From positions 48,774 to 63,176 of the forward strand of contig QKYT01000406.1 in the NCBI GenBank assembly GCA_003550305.1: a stretch of DNA of 14,403 bases, written 5' to 3'. The translations under genes were made by a program, and so were the position numbers. This document shows positions 8,549 through 14,403 of this stretch, in pieces. The DNA is from Glomus cerebriforme (Eukaryota > Glomeromycota > Glomeromycetes > Glomerales > Glomeraceae). Every line of letters begins with the position of its first letter. The stretch's first letter is position 1. The notes under the pieces were generated by a model, which saw only the letters and a program-made list of their open reading frames with translations, had not been told where the DNA came from and did not search any database.

Positions 8549-10106
8549 TTGATTGTAATTATGATGGTGAATATGTATAAGAAAGTTGTGATGAATATAT
8601 TAAAGGATATATAGTTGATGCTACATATGTATTTTTTAATGTTTTAACTGAATTCATCATATTGAACAAAAGCCCACTTGGAAGATTATCAAAATCAGTA
8701 GCATTCTTAATTTAAAATTAATAATTATAATTAATATTATTTAATTTAAAAAAAATAAACAAGTTATACAATAAAATTTAACATTTACAATTTCTGTTGT
8801 CCATAATTTTAAATGTAAAACAGTTAAATTTAGATATCTGTCACCTTCAACATAACATTACTTATTATTGTAAATTGCACAATAATATTTATCACACAAT
8901 ATTATTAATACATTAGTTTTGTCTGCATTTTTATCCTTAATTTTATCTTCTTTTGGAACATGACTTGGCTTTTTGAACTGTTATACAATTTTGCATTATG
9001 TGATTTTTAAGATAATTCAAATTCAGCTTTAAAAATTTCATCTAGATCATAAGAAGCCTATATAAAAATAATTATTTATCAATAAAATAATATAAATACA
9101 TAATTAAAATTAAAGACTTACCTTTCTTTTAGATTAAACATTTACAATAACTAGCATCATTTTTGTTACTTTTTTTAATTTATCACAGTAACCAAAAATT
9201 TACTGAATTCATATTTATTTTCTAACTAATTTTCAGCTTCATGACTATTCTCAGTCTTGTATATCATTTTAAACTTTTTATAATTCATTAATCTATATTT
9301 TCATCTAAATTATCATAAATCTTTTCTTTAAATTCACATATATCAAAGTTTTTTTTCTAATATTATTAATGAGGAAAATTATGATGATATGTCATTAATA
9401 GTTTTTATTTGTAATTTAAATTTGAATAGTTCTTATGGTAAAGGAGTAGATATAAAATCAGAATGATCAGATAATGAAAAAGTAGTAAAAGATAGATCTA
9501 GTAGTAATAAATCTAAAAGTAAATCTTCTACTTCAGGATTTGATGAATCATTAAATATAATAAAGTGTTATAGGTACAGAAGTTATAGTAGAAGAGAGTA
9601 TAGAATCTGTAATAAATGATTCTTGTTCAGTATTATTAATTTGAATTTTTTTTCCTTCATGATAAGTTTTACCATTACATGAAGAATATAATAAATAATC
9701 AAAGAATTTATTTAATTCTACATTATACTTAAACTTTATTGTACTTTCTTGTATTTTTTGTACATAAATATTATCACTAACTAAATTATAAGAACAGTTT
9801 TTATAAAATTTAAACTTCTTTAGTTCTATTTTTTTTATTTAGTTTTACTAATTTCACAGTTACAAGTTGTTTTTAATAAGTATTTATCATAATACATGTA
9901 TTTTGTATAAAAAAAACAAGTACCAATTTCATAAGAAGACATGGTTATAAAGAATTTTCATGTTATTTTACATTGATAGAATTTCAAATATTGTATATAT
10001 AATGTATTATGTATTATTCTTGTGTTATATAACAGTTAGATACTTAAATAATTATATTATCATCATGTACAGATTCACATATTTTTAAAAACAGTAATAT
10101 TATATA

Positions 10107-10302
10107 CAGTGGAACCTCTTTATAATCACCAAGTTGGTTACATAGTAAAAAAATCCAAAAATGTGACTATATAAGAGTTGTGACTATATAAAGGTTTTTT
10201 TATATAATCTTTATATAAGTTGGTTTTTTTAAAGATGTGATTATATAGAAAAATTTTATATGATGTGACTATATAGGGTGTGACTATATGGAGGTTTGAC
10301 TG
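10107..10302. mobile_element. Pogo/Tc1-type MITE, 196 bp, TA target site
   Basis: The left end CAGTGGAACCTCTTTATA and the right end (reverse complement) CAGTCAAACCTCCATATA form imperfect terminal inverted repeats, flanked by TA on both sides (10105-10106 and 10303-10304). Inside, TGTGACTATATA-like words recur about five times near both ends, as expected for iterated transposase-binding sites. CAGTNNAACCTC ends with TA duplication are typical of pogo/Tigger relatives of Tc1/mariner. There is no coding capacity; the minus-strand open frame across it is a by-product of the repeated words. Confidence 0.8.
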
Positions 10303-10822
10303 TAGTTTTATTTTTTTTGAATTATGTGAATGGCTTAGCCAAAAGTTACTAATAAAAATTTTTGCTAAAGAAATAATGTATTGCAAATAAAAGAATTTTG
10401 GCTTATCATCCAACTACTGTATGCTTATTTATCTAGTAAATAAAATGCTATTTTTTTTTGATTGCTAAATTAATGCTAGGTAATTTGCCAAAGAATAATT
10501 TCAGCTTATTCTTTTTTCTATTTGCAAAAAATATATTATGCATAGTAAGTACATCATCTTTATACTTATCTATAGTAATACATTATTAAAATTATGTTTA
10601 TTATATGATTAGTTATTAAATCTTATTTCTATTAGGAAATATAAAGAGTTTTTATGATTATTATATGATTAGCTAGTAAATCCTACTAGTGTATTTATTT
10701 TTTAATATTTTTTGAGTAGATTTTTTCTAATAAATTGATTATAAATAAAAAAAAAAATAATTTTTATATTAATCACTTATTTAATAGACTATATAAAATG
10801 ATGAGTAAAATATATATATATA
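10303..10822. other. AT-rich stretch without gene
   Basis: Nothing coding is visible. A 25-bp word occurs twice 60 bp apart (10601-10625 and 10661-10685, starting TTATATGATTAG). The stretch ends in a TA repeat (about 10811-10822) next to the poly(T) that marks the 3' end of the following island. Confidence 0.5.
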
Positions 10823-12470
10823 TTTTTTTTTTTGAAGACACGCTGAATCATGAACTTTATTAAGTAAATCGGTGGACATTGCCCGGAATACATAAAAATA
10901 AAATTATATAGCTCAGAGATAAGACCTCTAACCCAATAGAAAATCCTAACGTGTCACACTTACGTAGCATGAGTCCCTAGAGTGAGGTCTGAAGACAAGA
11001 TACTCCTTAGATAGTTAATATACTCTAGTTCTCTTCCATACCCCAGTGCTAGCACCAAATAAAATTCGCCTTTCAATCAGTCCCCCCAAATCTCTCCACA
11101 ATCACATTGGGTCTTCTAACTAGTATGATTTGTTATAACTTTGACCAGAAAGTTGTAAGAGAAATTATAGAGGTCAGCTACTAGTACCAACCTCTAGAAA
11201 GAAAAGCAAAACTATCTAATACTAACCTAAAAATACAAGAAAGAAAAAAAACCTACTAATATCTCTACCCCTTCCCTACTAGGACTAGTACTCCAACTCG
11301 GCACCCTAACAGATACTCCAGATGAATCGAGTCGACTGCTTATACTGTTTCGTCTGAAGGCCATCCCGCAGTACCTTGCCAACCTACATGGCTTTTCAGC
11401 CATTGTCTAACCCAGTAGGTGTCCTTCCGAAATAAGCCAATTTCTCACGACCTGGATGCTCCTCATTCCAGTGAATCAAGATGACTACTTACCCAAAATT
11501 TCTTGACACGTGCAAGCAGTGGTGCTTGGATTACATCCAACCCTATTGAAGAATCCTGATTCTTGATATACCTATTGCAGAAAAAATAACAATCTTGTCC
11601 CCAGAATTCTCAAACCAGTTCTACCCAATGCTAAGAATCAACCCTGTACCTAACGTCTTCCGCACCATTTTATTCTTTTTTTTTTAAAAATTTTCTATTC
11701 AACTATTCATGACATTACCTTAAGGAGCAAAATTAGGGATCACCATCTGTGAAACAAAAACCTAGGAATGTGTTACAACAAGGGAACCAATCATCAACAG
11801 ATAATCGACTGTCTATCAAAATTTCCAGTACCCCCCATCTCCCACCTGAGGACACCACTTCGCAGTAGTTCTTCAAAATCCGCAGCCAAGGAAAGCAGAT
11901 TAGGTATAGCGGTATATGTTTATGTTCCAAAACTGGTTTAGTATTTGTCTTCACGAGCCTGAAAATCCTGATGCCTTTCACCTTTTCACCAACAGAAAAT
12001 AAAATAAAAATTATATTAAAGGAAACATACACCAAACTTAAATGCCAGAAAAGCCTCTCCCTACTGAACTAAGCCCATATGACAACTCAGTGAAAAACCA
12101 CTTCACTTCCAATGAAACTCTGCACTAGGCCTGCTTCTGGGTCCACCAAAAGCAGCCACAAGTCCAACCCATCCGTCTTGTGCATGTAAAGCGTATCTTA
12201 GAAAACCAAATGACCGCTCGAGTATCAACTTTTGAGAAAGACGTAAGTGACTGAAAATTATGTTGACCTGACTTGCGGAAAAACTTGGTGAGCTGGACAC
12301 TAAATAACAAACTTTCTAAACCTCTCTAGTTAAGTCCAACAACGTAGAGCAACTTTTCCTATGACTAAAAGACCATTTTCTTAGGACAAAATGGCCAAAA
12401 AGCGCAACTTTTCTTTCCAAAACATCTTCGGAGAAATAGGCATAGGGATCAGCAGGGAGAGTTGCCTCTC
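10823..12470 (-). mobile_element. GC-richer island with poly(A) end, likely truncated retroposed element
   Basis: This block differs sharply in base composition from both AT-rich flanks. Read on the minus strand it ends ...AATAAAG, 22 bp later GTGTCTTC, then an uninterrupted run of 11 A (T-run at 10823-10833). That is the layout of a poly(A)-tailed transcript copied back into DNA. The 5' boundary near 12470 is abrupt and without an inverted repeat. Two minus-strand open frames (12035-11733, 100 codons; 12300-12103, 65 codons) show no reverse transcriptase, endonuclease or other motif that I recognise, and stops are frequent elsewhere. A 5'-truncated LINE 3' region fits best. A retrocopied mRNA or an ordinary gene with long UTRs are the alternatives. 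No secure target-site duplication was found. Confidence 0.5.
10856..10861 (-). terminator. Poly(A) signal AATAAA of the island
   Basis: AATAAA on the minus strand, 22 bp before the genomic A-run. This is the normal distance between signal and cleavage site, and it is the main evidence that the island derives from an RNA. Confidence 0.6.
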
Positions 12471-12730
12471 ATTATGTTAATTATTTCAATGATCAAAATA
12501 TATTATATATAATATAATAAATTATGTCTTTATCAGTGACAAATGTAAAGAAACCTCATATCTATTACATAAGTAAATTTTACTTCTATTAGTTAGAAGT
12601 ATGAAGAGTTATTATAATTATTATATAATATAATATAATATCTTATTTTTTTGGTCTGATTTATTAATCCAAACCTTACCATGGTACTATAAATATAAAT
12701 AAACTAATATAGACTCCGCTTTTCACCTTT

Positions 12731-13039
12731 ATGGCATTTCAAAAATTTATCATATTATTTCTATTAAATTTATTCTATAGAGTAGCATCTAATCTTTTTC
12801 TTAACAAATCTTCTTAAAAAGCTAAATTTTATTTAGAATATAAAGAAAAAATTATAAATTTTCTTACTTTATTCCTATATAGACATACTTTTTATATTAG
12901 ATATTACTATAAAGCTATAATCCATACTAAACAATACCAAATTATATTAATAATCAATTCAACTTTAATAATATATATAGAGAAAAAATTGTTAGCTTTT
13001 ATATGTGAAGTAACAATTAAAATAATAGATATTAATATT
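12731..13039 (+). pseudogene. Weak decayed reading frame
   Basis: From ATG 12731 one frame stays open for about 100 codons with a single TAA (12815-12817), rare for DNA this AT-rich. The translation begins MAFQKFIILFLL and includes KAKFYLEYKEKIINFLTLF and EKKLLAFICEVTIKII. The hydrophobic, Ile/Leu/Tyr-heavy make-up is what C-to-T decay or plain AT-richness gives. No family is recognised. It could be chance. Confidence 0.2.
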
Positions 13040-14300
13040 TAATAACAATCTATTAGAAATATTTTCTTAGAATAATTATCAATCCTATGCAAATTATTTT
13101 AAAAAGTTAATAAGCTGATTTTTATGCTTTTTATTACTATTATAAATTTAATTTAGTATTTATCATTTGTCTTGATAAATTAATAAAGAAAAAGTAAAAG
13201 AAAATACAAAATAAGTTAAATATAGAAGTTTACAATTATTTCTCACCTAACATATCTTTAGTTATAGTAAAAGATAAAATAAAAAAATTTAGAAAAATAT
13301 ATGAATTTTTTAGTATTATAGATATATTTAGAATTTATTAGATTTATATATTTTTTATAAATATGATTTTAACATTTACAGATAATAAAATTAATTTTAT
13401 AAAAAATAAAAGTACCAAATTTTGGAACATTATGAAAGTACCTTTTAGCTAGTTTTTATCTTTATATCTTTTTATATCTTATTATATATATAATTAATCT
13501 ATATATTATATTTCTTTTCAGTAGAAATTTTTAATATGTAGTCTTATAGCTGATGTAAGATCATAGTAGATAAATTCATAGTAAATGAAAAGATAATAAA
13601 TTTTATATCAAACTCATATATCTGAACACTTAAATACTTAATTTTTTTAGCTGGTATTAGTCAATTTACAATAAAAGTACTTTTTATTTTTTAAATATTT
13701 TACCTATTAATTTTTTAACTAATGCAATATCTTGATAAAAATAAAGTTTTATTTATATACTGATTGGATTCTGCCTTCTATTAATTATATTAATGTAAAT
13801 AGGTTAACAAAAATTTTTTTCTTCTAATCTAATATAATCTAAAAACTGATCTGATCCAAACTATTCAAAATACTAGCTAAAGGCTATAACATATTATTTC
13901 ATCTATAAGTCATTCATGTTAAATTTTTCATGTTATTTTTGTTTAGTTTTAAAAGATAATCTTACTAATATTAATTTATCAATAGAAAAAATGGAATTAC
14001 AAACTCATGATAATATGCATTATTATTTTAACAAAAATCAAAAAAAAATCTGTTTGCATTAAAAATATATTTAATTTTTTTTAGGAACTGTATTATTTAT
14101 TATATTATATTTACATAAATATTTATATAAGTTTTATAAATTAATTATTTTATTTCTTATTAAAAAAAAAAAATTATTTTATTTATTTAAAATAATATAA
14201 ATATATATAATATTACAATGGTAGTTAGAATACATCATCTTGATTTAGATTTATTTAGATATTAAATTGAATTTATACAATTGCTAATAAAGGTACAGTA
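13040..14300. other. AT-rich gene-less stretch
   Basis: No coding frame, RNA gene or inverted repeat that I can support. It is poly(A)/poly(T)-rich throughout. Confidence 0.5.
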
Positions 14301-14403
14301 CAGTAACACCTCCATAAGTGCACGCACCTAGGGCCAGCTATGCACGTGCACTTATGGAGGGTGTGCACTTATAGAGTAGCCAATAGAAAAATAGATTTTG
14401 TTA
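14301..14403. mobile_element. Left end of a pogo-like element (runs off window)
   Basis: CAGTAACACCTCCATAAGTG follows TA at 14299-14300 and resembles the CAGTNNAACCTC end of the MITE at 10107. CCTCCATAAGTGCACG (14309-14324) is repeated as its exact reverse complement at 14345-14360, and a third, degenerate copy (TGCACTTATAGAG) follows at about 14363-14376. Iterated terminal motifs of this kind are expected transposase-binding sites. The right end is outside the window, so size and coding capacity are unknown. Confidence 0.6.

Larger units (their letters stand above)
7625..9942 (-). pseudogene. Decayed multi-exon gene with C-terminal SAM-like domain
   Basis: On the minus strand, coding-like protein starts at ATG 9942 (MSSYEIGTCFFYTKYM). 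It runs with several stops and frameshifts to 9122, then through an intron 9121-9058 (GTAAGT...AG). An exon 9057-8789 (one frameshift) holds NVLIILCDKYYCAIYNN and RYLNLTVLHLKLWTTEI. A second intron is 8788-8706. The next exon opens with DFDNLPSGLLFNMM and enters Leu/Gln/Ser/Thr/Pro repeats of 11 residues. The MITE 8019-8548 sits in those repeats. The C-terminus, IEKVVSDLKEFLKELDSTY, YIQYLEIFENNDIRVNLIP and YILTLKEAASKYV, matches the helix pattern of a sterile alpha motif, broken by TAG at 7697-7699, with a final TGA at 7625-7627. SAM domains mediate protein-protein association. The N-terminal part contains a CxC (YCKC) reminiscent of transposon-derived zinc-binding regions, but I cannot name the family. 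Confidence 0.6.

Noticed and set aside
10138..10413. Minus-strand 91-codon frame
   Set aside because: Its translation is the repeated TGTGACTATATA word of the MITE read as protein.
1..14403. CRISPR array, rRNA, bacterial operon or riboswitch
   Set aside because: No regularly spaced short repeats, no rRNA-like sequence and no ribosome-binding-site-led gene strings; introns and poly(A) signals indicate eukaryotic DNA.

Overview
The window looks like a strongly AT-rich, repeat-laden stretch of a filamentous fungal nuclear genome. An arbuscular mycorrhizal fungus of the Rhizophagus type is my best guess. The reasons are short spliceosomal introns of about 60-85 bp with GT/AG ends, AATAAA-type poly(A) signals, Tc1/mariner- and pogo-like transposon remains, a SAM-domain gene fossil, and a eukaryotic, intron-bearing gene of the Uma2 / putative restriction endonuclease fold, which I recall as expanded in those fungi. 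The species call is inference. Scattered N bases mark unresolved positions.

Layout. 1-259 is the right half of a long-inverted-repeat MITE cut by the window edge. 681-1515 is a broken gene (+) and 1748-1982 a small unrecognised reading frame (+). 2200-3498 (-) holds the one gene that looks intact: six exons, 313 residues, Uma2-like. Upstream of it on the same strand, 3694-3978 is an isolated exon of another gene whose 5' part is missing where a GC-rich tandem repeat (4069-4376) begins. 4897-5725 carries remains of a Gag-like protein with a CCHC zinc knuckle. 6207-7393 is a dead Tc1/mariner-type transposase (+). 7625-9942 (-) is a dead multi-exon gene ending in a SAM-like domain; its internal 33-bp coding repeats were split by a complete 530-bp MITE (8019-8548) of the same family as the window's left edge. 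10107-10302 is a second, pogo-type MITE. 10823-12470 is a GC-richer island with a poly(A)-like 3' end on the minus strand, probably a 5'-truncated retroposed element. 12731-13039 is a weak decayed frame. 14301-14403 is the left end of another pogo-like element that leaves the window.

The genes do not form an operon or an obvious system. The picture is one live-looking gene inside a graveyard of transposons that have decayed mainly by C-to-T / G-to-A change: CAA and CAG became stops, some TGG codons became TGA, catalytic GAT codons became AAT, and CpG became TpG or CpA between MITE copies. That pattern fits cytosine methylation or a RIP-like process, but the mechanism is inference. Domain names come from reading translations by eye; no database search was possible.
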